Shown one piece after another: positions 23,997 through 32,148 of a stretch of 54,233 bases of DNA. Source of the stretch: an uncultured Lachnospiraceae bacterium (lineage in GTDB: Bacteria; Bacillota; Clostridia; Lachnospirales; Lachnospiraceae); assembly GCA_947588995.1 (NCBI GenBank), contig CANPZI010000019.1, positions 1 through 54,233 of the forward strand, given 5' to 3'. The position numbers and the translations under genes are program-made. Numbering within the stretch: position 1 is the first letter of the stretch; the number at the start of each line of letters is the position of its first letter. Below the pieces are notes generated by a model, which was not told the origin of the DNA, did not search any database, and was given only the letters and a program-made list of their open reading frames with translations.

Positions 23997-25061
23997 ATGC
24001 TTCCCATTTCCGTATGTATGATCGCCAAAAATGAAGACAACCATATCGAAGAGTGCCTGAAAAGACTGCGCCCCTGCAAATTTGAAGTCATCGTGGTTGA
24101 CACCGGATCGGTGGACAGAACCGTCGAGATCGCCCAGCGCTACGCGGACAAGGTGTTCCACTTCGCCTGGTGCAACGACTTCTCCGCGGCCAGAAATTTT
24201 TCCGTCCAGCAGGCCAGCAACGACTGGGTGCTGATCATCGACTGTGACGAGTATCTGGAAAATGTCAATCTGGCCGATCTGGAGGAAGCCATCACGCACA
24301 ACAGCCGCGCCGTCGGCATGGTCGCGCGCAACAATCCCTACAGTATTCAGGGCGTGCGCTCTGTCATGTCCGAGCGGATCGGCAGACTGTTCAACAGGCG
24401 CTACTGTCATTTCGAGGGCATCATCCACGAGCAGGTATGCGCGCTGGACGGCCGCGAGGCGGAGACTTTTCAGATTCCTCTGACTTTCTACCACGAGGGC
24501 TATGTGTCCGAGTCCGGCAAGCGGATGCGCGCAACCCGCAATCTGGAGCTTCTGCTCTGCGATCTGGCGGTCAAGGGCCCCAGCGCCTACATATACTATC
24601 AGCTGGGGCAGAACTATGTCTTCCTGAACGATCTGGAGAAAGCCTCCGAATACTACCGGAAAGGACTGGAATTAAATGCCGACCCGGCCTCCGCTTTCGT
24701 GCAGAGCATGGCGGAGACTTACGGCTACTGCCTGATCGAGCTGGCCAGATACGATGCGGCGATGGCGCTCATACGCCAGTATGGACAGTGCGAACCGCTT
24801 CTGGGACGTGCCGATTTCGTCTATCTGGAGGGTATGGTCTATATGAAAAAGGGGAACTACGACGAGGCGATCAGGGCGTTTGAGAGGGCGACCGATTTTC
24901 CCGCCTGCTCGCGCAAAGGCGTCAACAGTTACCAGGCCAACTATAACATCGCCTCCATCTACGAGACGCTGGGAGAGACGGAAGAGGCCCGCGCCTATTA
25001 CAAAAAATGCGGCGATTACGCGCCGGCGCTGCGAAGACTCAAGGAACTGGCCGCGTCGTAA
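23997..25061 (+). CDS. GT2 glycosyltransferase with TPR tail (paralogue A)
   Basis: 354-residue cytoplasmic protein in two parts. Residues 1-200 are a GT2 (GT-A fold) domain: ISVCMIAKNED opening strand, VVDTGSVDRT, FSAARNFS, and the metal-binding DCDE at 82-85, then GIIHEQ. Residues about 195-350 are TPR helices such as YYQLGQNYVFLNDLEKASEYY and ANYNIASIYETLGETEEARAYYKK. The ATG at 23997 is chosen over an in-frame GTG because AGAGGTG lies 6 bases upstream. It is first in an operon with a second copy, a DtxR-like gene and a CgeB-like transferase. The TPRs may bind the protein acceptor; acceptor and sugar are unknown. Confidence 0.9.
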   Translation: MLPISVCMIAKNEDNHIEECLKRLRPCKFEVIVVDTGSVDRTVEIAQRYADKVFHFAWCNDFSAARNFSVQQASNDWVLIIDCDEYLENVNLADLEEAITHNSRAVGMVARNNPYSIQGVRSVMSERIGRLFNRRYCHFEGIIHEQVCALDGREAETFQIPLTFYHEGYVSESGKRMRATRNLELLLCDLAVKGPSAYIYYQLGQNYVFLNDLEKASEYYRKGLELNADPASAFVQSMAETYGYCLIELARYDAAMALIRQYGQCEPLLGRADFVYLEGMVYMKKGNYDEAIRAFERATDFPACSRKGVNSYQANYNIASIYETLGETEEARAYYKKCGDYAPALRRLKELAAS

Positions 25062-25092
25062 GCGCAGCCGCCGCCCGGAAACGAGGTGCACC

Positions 25093-26163
25093 GTGCAGCC
25101 CATATCCGTCTGCATCATAGCCAAAAATGAAGAAAAACATATCGAGGAATGCTGTAAGCGCCTCGTCCCCTACGGCTTCGAGATCGTGCTTACGGACACC
25201 GGATCGGGCGACCGCACCGTGGAGCTGGCCGGGCGCTACACCGACCGCATTTATCACTTCGACTGGTGCGACGATTTCTCCGCGGCCAAAAATTTTGCGA
25301 TGGAAAAAGCCTCCCACGACTGGATACTTTCGATCGACTGCGATGAATATCTCGAATCCGCAGACCTGAAAGCGCTGGCTGCCTGTATGCAGACAATGCC
25401 GTCTGCCGCCGGCCGCATCCTGATCCGCAACCGCCTGACCGAGAACGGGCTGGTGTCTTACGAACAGGCGCGGGTCAGCCGCTTCGTGAACCGCCGGTAT
25501 TTCCGCTTCGAGGGCGCGGTGCACGAGCAGCTCGTACCGATGCCGTCTGCCCGGTCGGGTCAGCCTGCCGCCAAGTACGTCTACGACGCGCCCGTCACGG
25601 TACTGCATGTGGGCTATGACGGCTCCGAGGAGGAGATGCGCGAAAAATCCCTGCGCAACATCGCCCTGCTGGAGCGCGAACTCAAGATACACGGCGCGGA
25701 CCCCTACCTCTACTTCCAGCTCGGACAGTGCTACCGCAAGATACGCGACTACGAGAACGCCCTGCGCTGCTTCGATCTCGGACTTGCCATGGACGTGGAT
25801 CCCTCGCTGGACTATGTAAAATCCATGGTGGAATCTTACGGCTACACGCTCTTGGACTTAAAGCGCAGCGGAGAAGCCCTGAACCTGCTCGGCGTGTACG
25901 AAGAATTTTCGGGGCGCGCCGACTTCGTCTTCCTGATGGGCCTCATCTACATGAACAACGGCCTGTTCGACCAGGCCATCGCCGAATTCGCCAAGGCTGC
26001 CACGATAGAAGAGTTTGCGATGGACGGCGTAAACAGCTATAAGGCCCACTACAACATCGGCGTCATCTACGAGTGTACGGGACATCCCGCGGAGGCCAGG
26101 GAGGCCTACCGCAGATGCGGCGGCTATGAACCCGCCGTCAGGAGACTGAAACTGTTGTCATAG
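25093..26163 (+). CDS. GT2 glycosyltransferase with TPR tail (paralogue B)
   Basis: 356-residue paralogue of the preceding gene. The GT2 domain (1-200) has ISVCIIAKNEE, FSAAKNFAM, DCDE at 82-85, and AVHEQ where the others have IIHEQ. The TPR part (about 205-350) includes LYFQLGQCYRKIRDYENALRCFD and AHYNIGVIYECTGHPAEAREAY. The start is GTG at 25093, preceded by GAGGTG; a longer open frame reaches back into the previous gene but lacks GT sequence. It is 31 bases downstream of paralogue A, so the pair probably arose by tandem duplication. Confidence 0.9.
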   Translation: MQPISVCIIAKNEEKHIEECCKRLVPYGFEIVLTDTGSGDRTVELAGRYTDRIYHFDWCDDFSAAKNFAMEKASHDWILSIDCDEYLESADLKALAACMQTMPSAAGRILIRNRLTENGLVSYEQARVSRFVNRRYFRFEGAVHEQLVPMPSARSGQPAAKYVYDAPVTVLHVGYDGSEEEMREKSLRNIALLERELKIHGADPYLYFQLGQCYRKIRDYENALRCFDLGLAMDVDPSLDYVKSMVESYGYTLLDLKRSGEALNLLGVYEEFSGRADFVFLMGLIYMNNGLFDQAIAEFAKAATIEEFAMDGVNSYKAHYNIGVIYECTGHPAEAREAYRRCGGYEPAVRRLKLLS

Positions 26164-26194
26164 CAATCCCTGCGGGAAAGGAGCGGAGAGCGCA

Positions 26195-26578
26195 ATGGAA
26201 ATACACGAGTCCGCGGAAGATTATCTGGAGACGATCCTGATCTTAAAAGAGCGCATCGGTCATGTCCGCTCCATCGACATTGCCACCGAGATGAACTACA
26301 GCAAGCCCAGCATCAGCGTAGCCATGAAGAAGCTGCGCGGAAACGGCTATATCCGGGTGGACGAAGACGGCTTTATCGAGCTGACCGACACCGGCCACGC
26401 GATCGCCTCGGACATCTACCAGCGCCACCGGGTGCTGACAGACTTCTTCGTCTCCCTCGGCGTGGACGAACAGACCGCCGCCGAGGACGCCTGCCGAATC
26501 GAGCACGACCTGAGCGCACAGACTTTCGAGAAGATCATGGAACACGCGGCGAAATTTACCCGCGGGGAGAATCTATGA
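26195..26578 (+). CDS. DtxR/MntR-family metal-dependent regulator (short form)
   Basis: 127-residue protein. A winged helix (residues 7-70: SAEDYLETILILKERIG, VRSIDIATEMNYSKPSISVAMKKLR) is followed by the metal-binding/dimerisation segment with TGHAIASDIYQRH and the E-H motif in CRIEHDLSAQTFEKI. The third, SH3-like domain of long DtxR proteins is absent, as in MntR. Such proteins sense Mn or Fe. The gene lies inside a glycosyltransferase operon and overlaps the next gene through ATGA. GT-A enzymes use Mn, so a functional link is conceivable but unproven. Confidence 0.88.
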   Translation: MEIHESAEDYLETILILKERIGHVRSIDIATEMNYSKPSISVAMKKLRGNGYIRVDEDGFIELTDTGHAIASDIYQRHRVLTDFFVSLGVDEQTAAEDACRIEHDLSAQTFEKIMEHAAKFTRGENL

Positions 26579-27759
26579 AAATACTGTTTATCGAATGGAA
26601 AAGTTTCGGGAATGAGGATATCAGGGAAGCGTTCACGGCAGAGGGCCATGAGGTCGTGTGCTTTCCTTTCGCCGACAAAAACGCCAGGCGCGACGAGGAA
26701 CTGGCGCGGGATCTGACCGCCGCCCTGCACAGGGACGTTCCCGATATCGTCTTTTCTTTTAATTATTTTCCGGTCATCTCCAACGTATGCCGTCAAGAAG
26801 ACGTCCGCTATATCTCCTGGATCTATGACAGCCCCTATGTGCTGCTCTACTCCTACACCGTCATCAATCCCTGCAACACCATCTATATCTTCGACAAAGA
26901 ACTCTATCTGGAATTCCACAACGCCGGCATAGAGACGGTGCACTACCTGCCCATGGCGGCCAACACCGGCAGGCTGGACAGGCTGACGGCGCCTTACGCT
27001 TCCACAGCCTCCTCCGGCAGCGGTACGGCGGCAGACGGACGCGCCTCCTGCCTGTACGACGTCTCTTTCGTCGGCTCCCTCTACACCGAGGACCACAACT
27101 TCTTCGACCGTATGACAGACCTGTCGGATTATACAAAAGGCTATCTGGACGCCATCATGACGGCGCAGATGAAAATACAGGGTTACAATTTTATTGAAGA
27201 ATCATTGTCTCCCATACTGGAAGACCTCTACAGGGCGCTGCCGATGGATCCGAATCCCGACGGCGTGGAGTCCAAAGAGTATCTCTACGCCCAGTATGTG
27301 ATCAACCGCAAGATCACGGGCCTCGAGCGCGCAGACCTGATCCGCGCCGTCTCGGAGCGTTTCCCTTTCGATCTGTTCACACCCAACCGGAACTTCGCCC
27401 TGCCGAACCTCACCAACCACGGCACGGTGGACTACTACACACAGATGCCCGTCGTCTTCCGGCGCAGCAGGATCAACCTGAATATCTCCCTGCGCAGCAT
27501 CAAAAGCGGCATCCCGCTGCGCGCTTTCGATATCATGGGCAGCGGCGGTTTCCTGCTGAGCAATTATCAGGCGGATTTTCTGGACGACTTCGTGCCGGGA
27601 GAAGACTTCGATTACTACGAGAGCAAAGAAGACCTGCTGAACAAGATCGGTTATTATCTGGCCCACGAGGACGAGCGCGCCGCCATCGCCGCAAACGGCC
27701 GCGACAAGGTGGCCGCGCGCCACACCTTCCGGCACAGGGTGCGGGAGATGCTGTCATAG
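26575..27759 (+). CDS. CgeB/DUF3880-like glycosyltransferase
   Basis: 394-residue protein of the CgeB-type, GT-B-like group. The N-terminal half (about 1-150) has FSFNYFPVISNVC and SWIYDSPYVLLYS. The middle has SFVGSLYTEDHNFFDR. The C-terminal donor domain has SRINLNISLRSIKSGIPLRAFDIMGSGGFLLSN (written here as overlapping motifs RINLNISLRSI and FDIMGSGGFLL) and HEDERAAIAANG. A Ser/Gly/Ala-rich insert near residues 141-158 separates the halves. The start overlaps the DtxR-like stop by 4 bases. Its last 6 bases overlap the convergent next gene, of the same family. Confidence 0.88.
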   Translation: MKILFIEWKSFGNEDIREAFTAEGHEVVCFPFADKNARRDEELARDLTAALHRDVPDIVFSFNYFPVISNVCRQEDVRYISWIYDSPYVLLYSYTVINPCNTIYIFDKELYLEFHNAGIETVHYLPMAANTGRLDRLTAPYASTASSGSGTAADGRASCLYDVSFVGSLYTEDHNFFDRMTDLSDYTKGYLDAIMTAQMKIQGYNFIEESLSPILEDLYRALPMDPNPDGVESKEYLYAQYVINRKITGLERADLIRAVSERFPFDLFTPNRNFALPNLTNHGTVDYYTQMPVVFRRSRINLNISLRSIKSGIPLRAFDIMGSGGFLLSNYQADFLDDFVPGEDFDYYESKEDLLNKIGYYLAHEDERAAIAANGRDKVAARHTFRHRVREMLS

Positions 27760-28977
27760 CTCCGCGGTTTTTCCCTGCTCCCCGTCTTCCTGTATGCCAA
27801 ACAGCTTCATCAGTCCCTGACGGTATCCAAAGCGCTCCCGCACGGCCTGCTGCCCGGCGGCAGCGATCCGCACCCGCTCATCCTCATGGCACAGATAATA
27901 AGCAATCTTGTCCAGGCACTCCCGCTCGCTGTCGTAGCAGACATACTCCCTGTCCTCCGCGAAATATTCATCGATCTCCGGCTGCCTGTTGGTCAGCACG
28001 AAGCCGCCGCACGCCATAATATCCAGCACCCGCAGCGGGATGCCGGAATGGATCGAGCGCAGGGAGATATTCAGGTTGATCCTGCTGCCCGCAAACACTA
28101 ACGGCATCTGTGTATGGTAATCGACGACTCCGCGGGCGCAGTCGGTCAGCGACGGACATTCCCGCAGGTCAGAAGCCGTATACAGGTCAAAACGATACCG
28201 TGCCCCAAACCGTTCCGCCACCGCGCAAAGCAGTTTTCTCCGCTCCTCGACGGTCACCTTTTTCTCCAGAATATCGGCCTTGATCACCTCATCTCCGGAG
28301 GCCAGATAATCCTCGCCCAGCGTCAGGCCGTTCTCCTCCATCCAGGACCGTATCCCGTCCAGAGGCACGCTGCCCGCCCGGATGGCTTCTTCCAGCACAT
28401 CCCTGTCATAGCGGAAGCATTGCCTGTCGATCGCCGCGGCCGCCCCGGCCCGCCGTTCCTCCGGCAGCCTGTCATAATAATTGTGCTCGTCCGTGTACAG
28501 CGATCCCACAAAAGAGAGATCGCACTGCCGCTTCTCCCTCTCCCGGTCCGCCGCGCGCAGAACCTCCCCAAAATACGGCGCATCCACCGCCAGCGGCACG
28601 TGATACACGGTCTGCACACCGATCTTGCGAAGACGGCGCACCATATCCCGGTCAAAGATGCCGATATGATTGCAGGGCAGCATGACATGCCTGGCGTACA
28701 GCGTGTGGTGCGGGCAGTCATACACCCAGGCATAATACGGGATTCTGCAGGTGTCACAGATCATGGAGATCATCGGCACATAGTTGAAGGAAATCACCCC
28801 CTCAACGCTTTCCCTGTGTATCAGCGGTATCATCTCCGCCGCCAGCTCCATATCTCTGGTAAAATGCCTGCATGGGCGGGCATACACGACGACCGCAAAG
28901 CCAAGCCGCCTTAAATTCTCCTCCAGAATCTTCTCGTTATTCGCACCCCAGGAATACAACAGTAATTTCATAGCCAA
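27754..28977 (-). CDS. CgeB/DUF3880-like glycosyltransferase
   Basis: 407-residue protein of the same subfamily as the convergent neighbour: ISFNYVPMISMICD and WVYDCPHHTLYA in the N-terminal half, SFVGSLYTDEHNYYDRLP in the middle, RINLNISLRSIHSG and LDIMACGGFVLTN in the donor domain, and CHEDERVRIAAAG near the end. It lies 6 bases after the GT2 gene upstream on the minus strand, so the two form an operon. It overlaps the stop of the plus-strand CgeB-like gene by 6 bases. No terminator is visible between the convergent genes. Confidence 0.88.
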   Translation of the reverse strand: MAMKLLLYSWGANNEKILEENLRRLGFAVVVYARPCRHFTRDMELAAEMIPLIHRESVEGVISFNYVPMISMICDTCRIPYYAWVYDCPHHTLYARHVMLPCNHIGIFDRDMVRRLRKIGVQTVYHVPLAVDAPYFGEVLRAADREREKRQCDLSFVGSLYTDEHNYYDRLPEERRAGAAAAIDRQCFRYDRDVLEEAIRAGSVPLDGIRSWMEENGLTLGEDYLASGDEVIKADILEKKVTVEERRKLLCAVAERFGARYRFDLYTASDLRECPSLTDCARGVVDYHTQMPLVFAGSRINLNISLRSIHSGIPLRVLDIMACGGFVLTNRQPEIDEYFAEDREYVCYDSERECLDKIAYYLCHEDERVRIAAAGQQAVRERFGYRQGLMKLFGIQEDGEQGKTAEL

Positions 28978-28983
28978 ACTCCG

Positions 28984-29805
28984 TCACAGGCCGAAAGCCG
29001 CTTCCAGCAGCCTCCTGGCCTCATCATATTGTCCGATCTGGCGCGCCGTCAGCAGCAGATTCCCCATCACATCTTTCAGGATGCCATGGTCCGCCATGAC
29101 TTTCCAATATTTCGCTATCATATAGCAGCGCGTCTCCACATAGCCCTGATACTGCGTGGAGACGCTCCCCGGCGAATAGTGCACCTCCACCAGAATGTCC
29201 TCCACGAAGCCGATCTCGTACTGCTCCGCGATGCGCAGCACCAGTTCCCAGTCCTCGAGACAGCGCAGTCCCTCGTCGAAAGCGCCGACCTGTGTCAGGC
29301 AGGAACGGCGTATCAGCATGGTGGGCGCACCGATCACATTCATCTGCAGGAGCGAAAGCAGCATATCGCCCTGCAGCTTGGCAGAGTCCTGATCCCGGCG
29401 CGGCCAGACCCCCGTCTCATCTTCCCAGTCTTTCCTCTCCATGCGGCAGTAGACCATCCCGACACGCCCGGATGCCTGCAGCATCACCCGCATCTGTCTC
29501 TCCAGCTTGTCGGGAAGCCACTCGTCGTCGCTGTCCAGCAGAGCGATATATTCGCTCTCTGCCATGGCGATCCCCACATTGCGCGCATGGGAGACGCCGC
29601 CGTTTTTCTCCAGGCGCACGTACCGTATCCTGTCGTCCCGAAACGCACTGACAGCCTGCTCGGTCCGGTCCGCGGAGCCGTCGTCCACGATAATCAGCTC
29701 GAAATTCTGCCAGGTCTGCCGCAGAGCGCTCCGAATCGCTCTCGGCAGAACCGCTTCCCTGTTGTATGTAGGAATGACAATACTGACCTGCTGTTCCTGA
29801 CTCAT
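28984..29805 (-). CDS. GT2 family glycosyltransferase
   Basis: 273-residue single-domain inverting transferase. VSIVIPTYNREAVLPRAI and VDDGSADRTEQAV form the nucleotide-binding start, GGVSHARNVGI follows, and ALLDSDDEW near residue 90 is the DxD metal site. LEDWELVLRIAEQ is the usual ED acceptor motif. The start MSQEQQVSIV is preferred over an upstream ATG because GGAGGAG sits 9 bases before it. It is divergent from the fusion gene at 29887 with an 81-base gap. Confidence 0.92.
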   Translation of the reverse strand: MSQEQQVSIVIPTYNREAVLPRAIRSALRQTWQNFELIIVDDGSADRTEQAVSAFRDDRIRYVRLEKNGGVSHARNVGIAMAESEYIALLDSDDEWLPDKLERQMRVMLQASGRVGMVYCRMERKDWEDETGVWPRRDQDSAKLQGDMLLSLLQMNVIGAPTMLIRRSCLTQVGAFDEGLRCLEDWELVLRIAEQYEIGFVEDILVEVHYSPGSVSTQYQGYVETRCYMIAKYWKVMADHGILKDVMGNLLLTARQIGQYDEARRLLEAAFGL

Positions 29806-29871
29806 CGGTATACTCCTCCACATCATACATTTTGCCGTCAAATAGTTCTCATAGATTTATTCGGCAGGATA

Positions 29872-29880
29872 TGATACTAT
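29872..29880 (+). promoter_or_regulatory. Extended -10 element before the GT fusion gene
   Basis: TGATACTAT ends 6 bases before the ATG at 29887. The 12-mer ATGATACTATAT is identical to that in the promoter at 23.94 kb. No good -35 is seen. If used, the transcript is essentially leaderless. Confidence 0.5.
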
Positions 29881-29886
29881 ATTAAC

Positions 29887-32118
29887 ATGGAAACGAAGAT
29901 TATGCACCCGATATCTGTCTGTATCATTGCCAAAAACGAGGAGGCCCGCATCGAGAAGTGCCTCTCCTCCGTCAGGCCATACGGTTTTGAGATCGTGGTC
30001 GTGGACACAGGCTCCACGGACCGCACCAGAGAAATCGCGTCAAAGTATGCCGACAAGCTCCTGGACTTCGCCTGGTGCGACGACTTCTCCGCAGCCAGAA
30101 ATTTTTCCCTGCAGGCGGCCTCCAACAACTGGATTTTCATGCTGGACTGTGACGAGTGGATCGAACGGATCGACGTGGAGGAATTAAACTATTTCCGCAA
30201 GCACCACGCCGAGAGTGTGGGCGCGGTCTCCCGCGAGAACCTGGTCACGGAGGACGGGCGCTATGTCCTGAACAATACGGACTACACGGAGCGTTTTTTT
30301 AACAGAAAACACTACCGCTACGCGGGCATCATCCACGAACAGCTGCGGCCTGTACGCGGCAGCGACTTCCCCTGCCTGCTGCTGCACACCACCATCCGCC
30401 ACACCGGCTACGACATGACGGAAGAGGAGCGGATGGCCAAGGGACGCAGAAATCTGACCCTGCTGCACAGGCAGCTCGAACAGGAGCCGGAGAATCCCTA
30501 CGTCTACTATCAGCTCGGCAAGGGCTGCGAGATCATCGAGGATTACGAAGCCGCCTGCGAGTGGTACGGCAAGGGTCTGTACTTCGACCTGGATCCCTCT
30601 CTCGCCTATGTGCAGGCGATGGTCGTCTCCTACGGCAATGCCCTGCTGCGCACGGGCCATGCGGAAACCGCCCTCGGCTTCGAGCAGATCTATGACGCAT
30701 TTGCCACGAACGCGGACTTTACCTACCTGATGGGACGCGTCTACGAGGCCAACGGGCTGTATGCGAAAGCCATCGAACAATTCCACAAGGCGACGACGTA
30801 CGACACCTGCAGATTCAACGGCGTCAACAGTTTTCTGGCTTTCTACCAAATCGCACGGATCTGTGAGAAAGTCGGCGATACGGACAACGCGCTGGCATAC
30901 TACCGCGAATGCGGCGCCTATCCCCCGGCCGCCGCGAGGCTTGCAGAGCTTGCGCAGGCGGCGCGGACCCCCGGTGCCAGACGAATCGTGCTCTTCGGGA
31001 GCGATCTCTATATTCTGCAGTATATTATGGAGCAGTACGCGGACGCATTCCGCCATATGGGATTTGAAACCTTTATCTTTCCCCCCGCGGCGACACAGGA
31101 AGAGTTCACCGCGCACGCCGAAGCGCTTTTCCGCTTCCACGAGCGGGGAATCGACGCGGTTCTCACTTTCAACAACCGCGGATTTTATATGCCGCTCGCC
31201 GGGGAGGGTTCCCTCTGGGACCGCTGGGGCGTTCCCTGCTTCAACGTGCTGGTAGACCATCCCATGTACTACTTTGACACGCTCGACCAGGCCCCCGAAC
31301 AGGGAATCGTCGTGTGTGCCGACAGAAATCATGTGACATATGTCGAGCGCTTCCATCCCTCGGTGCGCAGATCGCTTTTCCTCGCGACCGGCGGCGAGGA
31401 GCAGTCTCCCGGACAGGCGAAAAAACCGATCGCCGAACGGAACATCGACGTACTCTTCATCGGCAGCTGCAAATATCATACGGACTACATCTACGATGCC
31501 GTCGACGAGGCGGTCATGGACGCGCTGATCTCCCTCCCCGGCCAGACATACGAAGCCGCCCTGGAAGCTTATCTGCGGCAGACAGAGCCCGATATCGCGG
31601 ACGCCGCCCTCAAGCTCATGATCGAGAAGCACCGCTTCGTCGAGACAAATCTCTGTGCCATGTACCGCACAGAGATCATACGCGCGCTGATTCAGGCGGG
31701 CATCCGCGTATCGGTGTACGGGGAGGGCTGGGAGCAGACCGATCTGATCGGCCTGCCGGGCTTCGACCTGCATGCGCCCGTATCGTTCTCAGACGGACTG
31801 ACACTAATGTCAGACAGCCGGATCGTCCTGAACCAGATGGCGTGGTTCAAGGACGGCGGCAGCGAGCGCATCTTCAATGCCATGCTGCAGGGCGCGGTGT
31901 GTCTGACAGATGACAGTGTCTGGCTGAGAGAACATTTCACCGATGGGGAGAACATTGTGTTCTACGCCCTCTCCGCGCTGGAACAGCTGCCGCGGACCGC
32001 CGCCGCCCTGCTGAACGATCCCGGCCGTATGCAGCAGATCGCGGACAACGGCTGCCGTCTGGCCGCACAGAACCACACATGGGCGCACCGGGCCGCGGAA
32101 CTTGCGCGATTACTCTAA
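29887..32118 (+). CDS. GT2-TPR / CgeB-like bifunctional glycosyltransferase fusion
   Basis: 743 residues with two transferases joined. Residues 1-200 are the GT2 domain (ISVCIIAKNEE, DTGSTDRT, FSAARNFS, DCDE at 87-90, GIIHEQ). Residues about 200-355 are TPRs (YYQLGKGCEIIEDYEAACEWY). After a short linker, residues 366-743 are a CgeB/DUF3880-like domain: VLTFNNRGFYMPLAG, FNVLVDHPMYY, DVLFIGSCKYHTDYIYD, and RIVLNQMAWFKDGGSERIF. Both halves match separate genes in the island, so the fusion suggests the two types act in sequence on one acceptor. No Shine-Dalgarno precedes the ATG. First gene of a four-gene operon. Confidence 0.92.
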   Translation: METKIMHPISVCIIAKNEEARIEKCLSSVRPYGFEIVVVDTGSTDRTREIASKYADKLLDFAWCDDFSAARNFSLQAASNNWIFMLDCDEWIERIDVEELNYFRKHHAESVGAVSRENLVTEDGRYVLNNTDYTERFFNRKHYRYAGIIHEQLRPVRGSDFPCLLLHTTIRHTGYDMTEEERMAKGRRNLTLLHRQLEQEPENPYVYYQLGKGCEIIEDYEAACEWYGKGLYFDLDPSLAYVQAMVVSYGNALLRTGHAETALGFEQIYDAFATNADFTYLMGRVYEANGLYAKAIEQFHKATTYDTCRFNGVNSFLAFYQIARICEKVGDTDNALAYYRECGAYPPAAARLAELAQAARTPGARRIVLFGSDLYILQYIMEQYADAFRHMGFETFIFPPAATQEEFTAHAEALFRFHERGIDAVLTFNNRGFYMPLAGEGSLWDRWGVPCFNVLVDHPMYYFDTLDQAPEQGIVVCADRNHVTYVERFHPSVRRSLFLATGGEEQSPGQAKKPIAERNIDVLFIGSCKYHTDYIYDAVDEAVMDALISLPGQTYEAALEAYLRQTEPDIADAALKLMIEKHRFVETNLCAMYRTEIIRALIQAGIRVSVYGEGWEQTDLIGLPGFDLHAPVSFSDGLTLMSDSRIVLNQMAWFKDGGSERIFNAMLQGAVCLTDDSVWLREHFTDGENIVFYALSALEQLPRTAAALLNDPGRMQQIADNGCRLAAQNHTWAHRAAELARLL

Positions 32119-32148
32119 AACCGCCCTGAGAAAGGAACCGACCAGGCT

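Noticed and set aside
24880..25092. N-terminal extension of the second GT2-TPR gene
   Set aside because: It overlaps the end of the preceding gene, and homologues start at the ISVCIIAKNEE strand.
30184..31773. 529-codon open frame antisense to the GT fusion gene
   Set aside because: It lies wholly inside a well-supported gene and its composition is that of a shadow frame.
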